Positions 21,554 to 29,529 of a stretch of 64,000 nucleotides of DNA are shown here, in pieces. Position 1 is the stretch's first letter. Each line of letters begins with the position of its first letter. The translations under genes and the position numbers were made by a program. The notes below the pieces were generated by a model that was given only the letters and a program-made list of their open reading frames with translations, did not search any database and was not told the DNA's origin. Source of the DNA: Onchidella celtica (taxonomy: Eukaryota; Mollusca; Gastropoda; Systellommatophora; Onchidiidae); contig OZ007567.1 in assembly GCA_963931925.1 (NCBI GenBank), positions 79,143,186-79,207,185 of the forward strand, read 5' to 3'.

Positions 21554-22425
21554 GATGCGTTGAGCTTGGAAACGGAGACATGCAAGTGAAGCTAGGAAAA
21601 TGGATGGATGAACATGGACAAGAGTGGAGCAAAGGACTGAAGTTTGTCACACACGCTATCAACACTTCCGTTTCCAGCACCACAAAGACATCTCCTTATC
21701 ATCTTGTCTTTGGCCAACTCCCTCGGTCTGACTGTACTATTTGGGAAGAGCTGGATCGCCAGGGAATACACGAGGAAGAAAACCTTCCGGAAAACATCCT
21801 GTGCCGGCTGTATCCTGCTACACCTGCTGTGCTGCCACCTGATCCTGCTACACCTGCTGTGCTGCCGCCTGATCCTGCTACATCTGCTGTGCTGCCTCCT
21901 GATTCTGCTACACCTGCTGTACTGCCGCCTGATCCTGCTACACCTGCTGTGCTGCCGCCTGATCCTGCTACACCTGCTGTGCTGCCGCCTGATCCTGCTA
22001 CACCTGCTGTGCTGCCTCCTGATCCTGCTACACCTGCTGTGCTGCCGCCTGATCCTGCTACACCTGCTGTGCTGCCGCCTGATCCTGCTACACCTGCCGT
22101 GCTGCCGCCTGATCCTGCTACACCTGCTGTGCCGCCGCCTGATCCTGCTACACCTGCTGTGCTGCCGCCTGATCCTGCTACACCTGCTGTGCTGCCTCCT
22201 GATCCTGCTACACCTACTGTGCTGCCTCCTGATCCTGCTACACCTGCTGTGCTGCCTCCTGATCCTGCTACACCTGTTGTGCTGCCGCCTGATCCTGCTA
22301 CACCGGCTGTGCTGCCGCCTGATCCTGCTACATCTGACAATGAACTTTCACTTACAACAGACAGTGGGTCTAGCCTAAACGCAAGTAGTACCAGTTCCAA
22401 GAGGAAAAGAATTTATACTTCTTAA
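21554..22425 (+). CDS. Integrase C-terminal core and decapeptide-repeat region
   Basis: The frame starts at the splice acceptor and reads CVELGNGDMQVKLGKWMDEH, then FVTHAINTSVSSTTKTSPYH and LVFGQLPRSDC. These are the last helices of the integrase core, which recognise and pack the DNA. After residue about 85 comes a perfect-period repeat: 17 copies of PATPAVLPPD, encoded by 30-bp units from 21814 to 22323. The tail reads SDNELSLTTDSGSSLNASST and KRKRIYTS before TAA at 22425. The KRKR run could act as a nuclear localisation signal. The array has expanded in a linker position; its function, if any, is unknown. Confidence 0.8.
21814..22323 (+). repeat. 30-bp coding minisatellite, 17 units
   Basis: The unit, split here for length, is CCTGCTACACCTGCT plus GTGCTGCCGCCTGAT. 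Seventeen tandem copies have a period of exactly 30 bp and only a few substitutions, mostly at the third base of the LPP codons. The non-coding frames and the opposite strand also stay open through the array, which creates long spurious frames. Confidence 0.95.
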
Positions 22426-23167
22426 TTGTAATAATTTGACTGTAGCTACTGGAACAGAGGTTAAAAACCGTGCAGTCATTCATGGAAACAGTGTCAACAG
22501 TGCATCGCACACAGTAATCCTCATAGATGAAGTGATGGATCCATCCTTTGTGCCAACAGATGCCAATCCAGTAGAGGAACCACTTGAAACTGGTCAATTC
22601 GTTTTGTGGTCCCGATCAGAAATGGTGGAAATGGAAGATGACAGATCGGGTCATAAAGAGGCTCGATTTCATGCAAGAAAAGCGTACCTTAAAGCTGCAG
22701 AGCGCCAACAAAGTCGGTATGAAAAGCGAACAAAAAAGTTAATAATATCATTCAAAGAGGGCGACACAGTGGGCATTAAAATTCATAAAGTAGATAGGAC
22801 AAACACTAGTGCAAAACTTCTCCCTTCCAAGGTACTTACAACAAAAACACAGGATCAAAGTATTAAGTTGTTCAAAGTGTACACAACGTCAGGTATTATC
22901 AAAAACTGGTTCAGATCAGAGGAACTTGTTGACATGAACAACGTGCATTTTCCAGCCCTAAATCGTGTTGAAATGAGCAGTCTCACAGAGATTAGCCTCA
23001 TACAAGCATCACGAACATGCACTGGGTGGCAGGCATCTGCTAGTTCTGACACATCAAACGTCTGCAAATGCAAGACGACTTGTTTGACCAACAGATGTTG
23101 TTGCAAGAAGGCAGGCGTTATGTGTGGAAGCAAATGTCACCCATCAAGATCATGCTGCAAGAATTGA
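22379..23167 (+). CDS. Cysteine-rich C-terminal part of the integrase protein
   Basis: This frame is offset by one from the preceding part, so an indel or an unrecognised small intron joins them between 22379 and 22436. Recognisable parts in order: EEPLETGQFVLWSR, a charged helix (HARKAYLKAAERQQSRYEKR), and a strand-rich SH3-like stretch with EGDTVGIKIHKVDR and VYTTSGIIKNWFRSEEL. The end is a cysteine cluster, CKCKTTCLTNRCCCKKAGVM followed by C-x3-CHPSRSCC. This C-x-C-x3-C...CxKxGxxC-x3-CH pattern closes many KRBA2-like proteins and probably binds zinc. The stop is at 23165-23167, 79 bp before the right TIR. Confidence 0.8.
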   Translation, partial: TQVVPVPRGKEFILLNCNNLTVATGTEVKNRAVIHGNSVNSASHTVILIDEVMDPSFVPTDANPVEEPLETGQFVLWSRSEMVEMEDDRSGHKEARFHARKAYLKAAERQQSRYEKRTKKLIISFKEGDTVGIKIHKVDRTNTSAKLLPSKVLTTKTQDQSIKLFKVYTTSGIIKNWFRSEELVDMNNVHFPALNRVEMSSLTEISLIQASRTCTGWQASASSDTSNVCKCKTTCLTNRCCCKKAGVMCGSKCHPSRSCCKN

Positions 23168-23245
23168 TTTTTTGTCTGTGTGTGCATTTGTCTAACAAGT
23201 ACATATAAATTGGTAATCTTCAGATTTGCAAATTGGCTATTGGTC

Positions 23246-23450
23246 ATCCTCATTTGTACTAGTTCTCATTTGTACTAGACATTAGGAAAAACAAGGATGC
23301 TCGTTTTTCCTAGGAAAAACAGGATTCTGCCTTTTTACTGGGTTATTTCCAGGATAATCATGGATCCTTGATTTTTCTAGGAAAAATGCAGATCCTTGTT
23401 TGTACTAGGACAATCCCGGATCTTCCTGAATCCTAATTTGTCCTGTGACA
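23246..23450 (-). repeat. Right terminal inverted repeat of Ginger-like element
   Basis: Reverse-complement partner of 19853-20057. It ends TAATTTGTCCTGTGACA at 23450. Confidence 0.85.
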
Positions 23451-23514
23451 TACACATGTACTACTAAATGGTGTGCACTGATTGCGGTCACCAGCGACAG
23501 CATCTTATTATAAA

Positions 23515-23635
23515 ATCGAAAAGTGTGATCGGAAATTTCGTTTTTCAGGACTTGCTAGTTAATGTAATAACGAGCTAAAGTGCCTTCCGTAGAACTGTAA
23601 TCACAACGAAATTTCCGGTCACTTTTCCGTTCTAC
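23515..23635. repeat. Foldback hairpin, ~25-bp arms
   Basis: GTGTGATCGGAAATTTCGTT (about 23522-23541) pairs with AACGAAATTTCCGGTCAC (about 23610-23627), with an AT-rich loop of about 70 bp between. Confidence 0.7.
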
Positions 23636-24051
23636 TCAATGAATATATAATGCGTCTCTTTTCAGCTGCTAAAAAAAAAATTGTAAAAATATAAACAACA
23701 AGGAGCTTTGACTTTTATTCTTTATAAACAACTTACCTGTTGGTTGAATGACGCCCATCAGCTCTCCCACTGCATCCTGAAACGTCCCAGTTGCGAAAAA
23801 CCGCAATACCGGTACATATATTTCAAAGCATTTTGCATCTTTATAAAACTAAAAGTGTAGGAGTAGTCTAGTAAATACAGTGATTTAGTTGTATGAGAAC
23901 AGTTATCCCTTCTCATCTTCCCTTCTTTCTTTCTTTGTTTCTCTTTCTCATGAATACAATCATCCTGATCAGAAGGCTCCAGAAAGTATGCTCAATGGTT
24001 AGCCCTTTCAGTCAACATAAAATTTAGATATATCCAAAATCACTCTTCCAG

Positions 24052-24552
24052 ATGCCTAAAGCTGTCCCGTCCTGGACTAATGAAGAGGTACTACATGCTA
24101 CAGAAGCAATCGAAGGGGGTTTACCAATAAGGAGAGCATGTGTGGCATATGTGGGATTCCTTATGGAACATTGTATGATCCACTAACAGGGAGAAGGAAA
24201 TACAGTTTTGACGCCAGAGGAGGAGAGGGAGATTGCAGCATGGCTGGGAGAGCTGTCAAGAAGGGGATCTGGCAGAACAAAGCAAGAGCTTTCAGATGCT
24301 GTGAAAAACCTCTTAGATTATAAAGGGAGAACAACTCGTTGGGAAAAAAACAGACCTTCAAGAGCTTGGTTTGATGTGTTCAGAAAACGTCATCCGGGAA
24401 TTACTTTTAGAAAACCTCAAAAACTAGGATATAACAGAGCTCAAACAACAGAAGCAGAGATAAAATTTTGGTTTGAAGAATTTTTTGGAATCATTAGTGC
24501 AACTGATGCCACCATCTTCATTGATCCCACTCGGATTTTCAATATTTATTGA
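24052..24552 (+). pseudogene. Pogo-type transposase, N-terminal DNA-binding half
   Basis: From ATG 24052: PKAVPSWTNEEVLHATEAI, then GGLPIRRACVAY, a Pipsqueak-type helix-turn-helix. It breaks after AY by a small insertion; GIPYGTLYDPLTGRRK follows in another frame (24141 on). The third piece (about 24205-24552) reads LTPEEEREIAAWLGELSRRG, then NRPSRAWFDVFRKRHPGI and RKPQKLGYNRA, the CENP-B/Tc5-type helix-turn-helix. It ends at DPTRIFNIY and a stop, exactly where the first Asp region of the DDE catalytic domain should begin (family members read PSRIFNVDE). The catalytic domain is gone. A transposase of this type would bind the iterons and TIRs of its own element. Confidence 0.8.
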
Positions 24553-24773
24553 GCCAGAGAGTGAGGAATAAATGTATTGTGTGTTATAACAAAAGCAATG
24601 ACAGACAGTGGATTGAATGCTCGGAGTGCCAGCGGTGGTTTCATTTTGCATACATAAAGTCAGTGCACTTGAAAGAGATGAGTGATGGAGAGATTGAAAG
24701 TCTGCCTTTTTTTGTGTGGTTTTTGTGTATGAAAAAGATGAGTGCACTACTATGCGTTTGTTGTGTATTTTAA
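24553..24773 (+). pseudogene. PHD-finger-like C-terminal end of the pogo transposase
   Basis: In the third frame, RNKCIVCYNKSNDRQWIEC, then SECQRWFHFAYIK and EIESLPFFVWFLC. The C-x2-C, C-x2-C, W-H spacing is that of a PHD-type zinc finger, which some animal pogo transposases carry at their C-terminus. The last Cys pair of the finger is altered (FAY for FAC; WFLC). It follows the DNA-binding half directly, so the intervening DDE domain (roughly 200 residues) was lost by internal deletion near 24540-24560. Confidence 0.6.
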
Positions 24774-24779
24774 TTTATT

Positions 24780-25735
24780 TAAATCTACATAACTTGTTAT
24801 AAATGCAGCATAATTCACAAGCTTTTGCTCTGAATGTTCATTACTCAACATCCTTTACAGTTCTGTTACTAACATCAGACTTGAATTTGTATAATATACC
24901 TAGCAAATACTTAGTGAGTTTTTGCTCCCATGGGCCATCCATTTTTGGCATCAATCTTTAATATAATGCAGCTTTTTTTCTGCTTGATTTTTCGAATTTG
25001 ATTACTGAATTTTAAGTAACCTGTGTTGTTAATTGTTTTTTTGTTGTTGTTGTTGTTGTTTTTGTTCATTCATAGTCAGACTGCAGCTATTGCTGCTTGC
25101 ATAACTTGTATTTGTAGCCTACCATCATTTTTTTTTAAAATCTACAAATTAAAGATATTCCAACTATTCAAGCTCTTTTGAGCCATGAATTTGATGCTAT
25201 TGTACTTCAAATGAATTTTATAATATTGACTAGATATCTAGATCTGGTGTCTAGTTATGAGCTTTTGCTTTTGTCTTTCAGTTACCAAGTTCATTGTAAA
25301 TTTTCAAAGATTACCACAGTGTCTATAATTTGGTTTGATGTGTTAAACAGATGTTTGTGACTATTTTGAAATATTTCACCTACTGGTTCAGTCGCAGTTT
25401 TTGCTGATTTCAAACATGTTATTGCTGGTATTGTGAAAAGGGGGGGGGGGGCAAGGAAGTAATGGTGGTGAGACAACAATGATTTTGATAGCACCAATGA
25501 TGATGATATTAAAGATGGTGATATTGATAACGATGAAGATTATGGTGGTGGGGCATAATATTGATGAAGAGCAGCTCACAAAAATAAGGCAAAATGCAAG
25601 CTGGACTCCTTGAGGACGAGAAAAAAAAAAGGGGGGGGGGGGCCGAGAAAAGAAGAAAATGGAAAGAAGGAGTAAGTCTAGAGATCTATTTTGATATTGA
25701 TCGCTCAGAGAAGCATGCACTGATTGCACTTACAT
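24780..25735. other. Probable 3' non-coding part of the pogo-like element
   Basis: AT-rich, with (TTG)n near 25039-25060, poly(G) runs at 25440-25450 and 25631-25641, and a GAT/GGTGAT-rich stretch at 25460-25560. No gene recognised. Confidence 0.35.
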
Positions 25736-25800
25736 GCAAGTGACTGCACTACCAGCAACTTGTGACTGCACCACCAGCAGGTGACCGCACAGACATGCAG
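25736..25800. repeat. Subterminal iterons (GTGACYGCA type)
   Basis: Three spaced repeats: TGACTGCACTACCAGCA (25741), TGTGACTGCACCACCAGCA (25761) and GGTGACCGCACAGACA (25780). The same motif, CTGGTGACCGCA, forms the inferred right TIR at 25958, and its inverse lies at 19794 and 23483. Confidence 0.55.
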
Positions 25801-26029
25801 TTGATGCTTACACATGAAAAGTGTTCTGACCAGCACAGATTAACTGAGAGAGAATTTTAAGTGTTCACTGACAAACCCAAAAGTTCAGTGGTCAAGTTGA
25901 GCCAGTCAGAAGCTCGCTGGACTTAAGTTTTACTTCCGGGCATTTACCATTTCCTGCCTGGTGACCGCACCTAGTGCATTGACCATAAGTCTAAATGAAC
26001 CGATAAAAATCTTCGAATCAACAGTTCCG

Positions 26030-26560
26030 ATCTAGATCTAGATCTAGATACTAGATCAAGAGTCTAGACCTAGATCTAGATCTAGATCTAGCCTACCTGT
26101 CCGCCATTATTGTTAAAACGTGACCCGTGGACCCGTGACTGGTTTGGGGTGGGGGGAAGAGCGTTCCCACGGACATGGAGTCCCTGTGACAAGTTAGTCG
26201 TCTAGATTCTAGATGGACGTTTTTATAGTTTAAGCACAGCTCAGCTCTAGATCTAACAACCAGTCTACTTCTTGAATTACTGGCACGCCACAACTCTAAT
26301 CACTGGCCAAAACATTTTGCTCTTTTTAAAACAGCAGGTAGTCTAGACTAGGCTAGATCTGCCTGCTTTGTCTAGCGCATAGCCTATGGCCGAATCTCTA
26401 CTCGCAGATCTCACCGGCCTTATCTAGATCTAGATCTAGATCTAGATTTTCTACACCAGATCTCTAGATTTAACAAAATGCCACCAAAAAAACGCGTAAA
26501 TCTAGTCTAGATCTACCTAGATCTAGATCTAGATCTAAATCAGATACTAGATTTAGATCT
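26030..26560. repeat. TCTAGA/AGATCTAG-rich region
   Basis: Runs of the hexamer AGATCT/GATCTA recur at 26029-26095, 26424-26446 and 26506-26540, with many single copies between and more at 28325-28345. The hexamer is self-complementary, so both strands look alike. Confidence 0.75.
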
Positions 26561-26848
26561 CGAGAAACAAGTTACTTTGTTGAATACCATCAGCCTCGTG
26601 GAATCTTAGCTTCTCTATAAGTTAGGCCTGATGTCAGTATGCGTTCATCGCCGTCTGCCAAGTCTTAGTCTGGCGTTCGTTGCCAGGTATCCAATGTAGT
26701 GCTGCGCACTGTTGGGATAGCCTATTCGACACAATTATTCGAGTATTTAAATAGAGACCTGTGTCGAGTATTCGTTCGAGTGGTGTTGAAATAATTCGAC
26801 TGAAGTCTGCGATTTCTTTTCCTTTTCTCATAGCAGTCGATGAGGAGA

Positions 26849-27074
26849 CAATTTTGGGAAGGACTTCCGATGCGTTCCATAGCCCGAGTGAAAACAGTAG
26901 ATAGCTACCCCGGCGGCTTTCCCTGATGTCAATCTGACAACTGCCCAGACGAACATCGGCATAAGGCCTCGATGATACAAACTGTCTAGACCCTCACGTC
27001 GTTACATATCAATCTGACAATGCCTATGCACTTGTCGAGTTATGGAACGCATTCGGAAGTCCTCCCCAATTTTG
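26849..27074. mobile_element. 226-bp inverted-repeat element with 33-bp arms
   Basis: The left arm (26849-26881) and right arm (27041-27074) are reverse complements over about 33 bp with few mismatches, sharing GGACTTCCGA and TGCGTTCCATA. The interior includes GATACAAACTGTCTAGACCC, which recurs at 47895-47925 in slightly altered form. No target duplication identified. Confidence 0.6.
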
Positions 27075-27214
27075 AAATATTTAACGTATGAAAATGAGCC
27101 TGTTTCCAAAGAATGTCATTGAGTAACGTGAATGATGGAGGGGAGGAAGTAAGAAACATAATACTTCCCCATGTCTCACGCGAAGATCGAAATGGTATTT
27201 TTGAACGTAGCGTA

Positions 27215-27372
27215 ACGTCAAAATTGGCCAAAAAGAAAAAGATGTATGTAGCAAAGCCCCGCTTAAGAAATAATACCCAAACGATACAATGCAAACTAAA
27301 AGAGAAGACAGAAAATGTTTGATGTTTTGGTTAGCGCCTTCACCAAGGAGGCTTTGCTACCAATTTTGACGT
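27215..27372. mobile_element. MITE, ACGTCAAAATTGG ends (copy 1)
   Basis: Starts ACGTCAAAATTGG and ends with its exact reverse complement. Just inside the left end, after an extra AAAAAGAAAAAG block, comes TAGCAAAGCCCC; just inside the right end is GGAGGCTTTGCTA. The central part matches 41525-41585 closely. Confidence 0.65.
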
Positions 27373-27428
27373 TGCTTATTAGCCTTGCTGCGACCCTTAC
27401 AGTTTTTTCTGTGGTTTTTATAATATTT

Positions 27429-27736
27429 TTGAATGTCAAACATTGGCAAAAAGAAAACGTTGTATGTAGCAAAGCCTCGCGTAGGAAATAATACCAAAAC
27501 AAATTTGAAACGGAAACTAAAAGGGAGACAGAAAATGGCCAATACTTCGAAAACAGCCTTTTTCAAAGAAAAAAAAACAAAAAAAAAGGAAAATTTGAAC
27601 AGATAAAACAATCGAACAATATGAATAAAGAAACGGTAGAATATGAAATAATTATATAGAATCTAAATAGGATATATGTCTACTTAGCTGCCAGTTCTTG
27701 CTTGTATTGCAGCACAGAAGCACGTCTTTTGTTTCT
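27429..27736 (+). repeat. Second copy of the TGTCAAA...TTGTATGTAGC repeat
   Basis: Aligns in the same orientation with 41484-41791 over about 300 bp: the GCAAAAAGAAAACGTTGTAT start, a GAGACAGAAAAT block, an A-rich middle and AGTTCTTGCTTG near the end. The right inverted end seen at 41.8 kb is missing. The spacer 27373-27428 is the inverse of 41430-41486. Confidence 0.7.
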
Positions 27737-27836
27737 GTGGAAAGGTCAAGTATTCGAAACACCGTCGAATGTTCGAATAACGGTTAACGAATATTCGATA
27801 TTATTCGTTCGAATAATGCAAATTGTCGTTTGACCC

Positions 27837-28556
27837 AATCCTTTCGAGGCCAAGTGGATTGCGTTTGGCTAGAAACTAATTTTATCCATGCTTCCACTAA
27901 ACTCATCAGCTGGTATAGGCCTATCGGTAGGCCTACACAAAAAGTTTATTGAATAATAGGCTTAGAATATTGGAAATCCGCGATTACCGACGTGCATGTT
28001 GAGAACTTTGAGGCTACAAGGTCTGTGTCTAATACTAGTCGTATACTAGCCAAGATACTCAAATATCAAAGTTAAAAGGCAAAATCAATTTCGTCTAGAG
28101 TAACCTAGAAAAATGAAAGGTTTGATTATAAAGACACTGAGTTAGTTAATCACTAGCTGGGACCCCGGCTCATCTGAATCGGCAGAGAAGTAACATCAAA
28201 CTTTACGTTAATCAAACAAAACATAAAATAAAATATAAATAAAACATAATGATTACTCACTGGGGAATGCATGCTGAAGAGCTGGACGACACGGTTTCCG
28301 TCCGCAATTCATGTTGGTCGACGTGATCTAGATCTACTAGATCTACGTCTTCATAGCCAGGACCTGAATCAACACTGATTTTCTAGGAATGGGATAACCC
28401 ACCATCAATAACGACACACACAAAATGCTTCTGTAGCCCAAGAGATGCTCAGTAAAGCCTTTTTTTAAATTTTAATTTGAATCAATTTAGGCCCGCCCGT
28501 GAGCCCTGTGCGTAAACTTGAAACTATTCACCGTCGGCACGAAATAAACAAATTAT
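27837..28556. other. Unannotated sequence
   Basis: No gene recognised. TTCGAATA-rich sequence ends at about 27835, and further AGATCTA motifs lie near 28325. Confidence 0.35.
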
Positions 28557-28564
28557 CTTATATC

Positions 28565-29470
28565 TTATTATAAAAAAAAATAGTGGCGGGAGTAATTCAT
28601 TGTGGTGCCATTTTGACCCTTTTTTTGCTCGATGCTACAGCCTAAATGGCAGTTTCAAAAATTATAAAATTAATTTTCTTAGGTGTCAACTAATCCAGCC
28701 CAATCCCTTTTGTATCGATAGATTATGTTGATTCAAGTTTTAGGTATTTTGAAATAAAAGTTGTAAAAATGTAAAATACAATGATCTTTGTTTTGGCTCC
28801 CTGTAGTAAGCCCACCGCACCGGGAACGTTGTATTAGTACGCGTTCAATTCGGTGCGCGCAGTTTCTCTACCAAGAAAGAGTGCATAGTGCTTTGGTGCG
28901 TACGAAATCTGTAGGAAATCTGAAGAATATGGGAAGCTTTTATTTCTAGACCAAAAAGAGAGAACGGTGAGTTCACAGGTTTATCCCGGATAATGCCGGG
29001 AACCTCATCTCGTATTATAAAAAAAACAAATAGTGGTGGGAGTAATTCATTGTGGTGCAATTTTGACCTTTTTTTTTTGCTCAGCGCTAGAGCTTAAATG
29101 ACAGTCTCAACAATTATAAAGTTAATTTTCCTAAGTGTCAACGAATCCATTCCAATCGCTTTTGTCTCGACCGATTATGTTGATTCAAGTTTCGGGTATT
29201 TTTAAATAAAAAGTAGTAAAAATATAAAACACAATGATCTTTGTTTTGGCTCCCTGTAGTTAGCCCATCGCACCGGAAAGGGTATATTAATACGCGTTCA
29301 ATTCCGTGCGCACAGTTTCCCTATCAAAAATGAGTGCGCAGTGCTCTGGAGCACATGAAATTTGCAGCAAGAGTGGAGATTATGGGAAGCTTTGTTGTCC
29401 AAAAGAGAGAGAGAGAGAATGTTGGGTTCACACGTGTATCCCAGATAATGCCGGGAACTTCATCTAGTTA
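28565..29470. repeat. Tandem dimer of a ~450-bp unit
   Basis: Unit 1 (28565-29012) and unit 2 (29013-29470) align along their whole length with moderate divergence. Shared landmarks are GGGAGTAATTCATTGTGGTG, GATTATGTTGATTCAAGTTT, CAATGATCTTTGTTTTGGCT and TACGCGTTCAATTC. Each unit ends with a CCCGGATAATGCCGGG-type hairpin, then an A-rich run. A third start may follow at 29471 but breaks off at once. Function and family unknown. Confidence 0.85.
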
Positions 29471-29529
29471 TTTAAAAAAAAAAAAGTGTGGCATCCCATT
29501 CACGCTTGAAACGACGTAAAAAAAAAAAA

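Larger units (their letters stand above)
19853..23450 (+). mobile_element. Ginger/KRBA2-like integrase transposon with ~205-bp TIRs
   Basis: A 3598-bp element. The left TIR starts TGTCACAGGACAAATTA at 19853 and the right TIR ends with its reverse complement at 23450. The inverted match runs about 205 bp on each side (19853-20057, 23246-23450) with scattered differences. The termini TGT...ACA are as described for Ginger elements. The flanking tetranucleotides are TATA (left) and TACA (right), an imperfect 4-bp duplication. One gene fills the interior: integrase, a 17-copy decapeptide array and a cysteine-rich tail. The TIRs contain repeated short palindromes of the form TTTTTCCTAGGAAAAA. It is the best-preserved mobile element in the window. 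Confidence 0.85.
19794..25971 (+). mobile_element. Putative pogo-like element split by the Ginger-like insertion
   Basis: The left end reads TA followed by GTGCGGTCACTAG (19792-19806). The right end is the inverse, CTGGTGACCGCACC followed by TA (25958-25973). TA flanks match the Tc1/mariner/pogo target duplication. Copies of the same TGCGGTCACCAG motif recur at 23483-23494 and, inverted and variant, at 25741-25796, as subterminal transposase-binding repeats would. The coding remnant at 24052-24773 is pogo-type. Without the inserted 3.6-kb element, the span would be about 2.6 kb. The assignment of the left end is an inference. Confidence 0.4.

Noticed and set aside
21644..22378. 244-codon frame with LLHLLCCRLI repeats, and the 233-codon minus-strand frame with GSGGSTAGVA repeats
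   Set aside because: Alternative frames of the 30-bp coding minisatellite. Only the PATPAVLPPD frame is continuous with integrase motifs.
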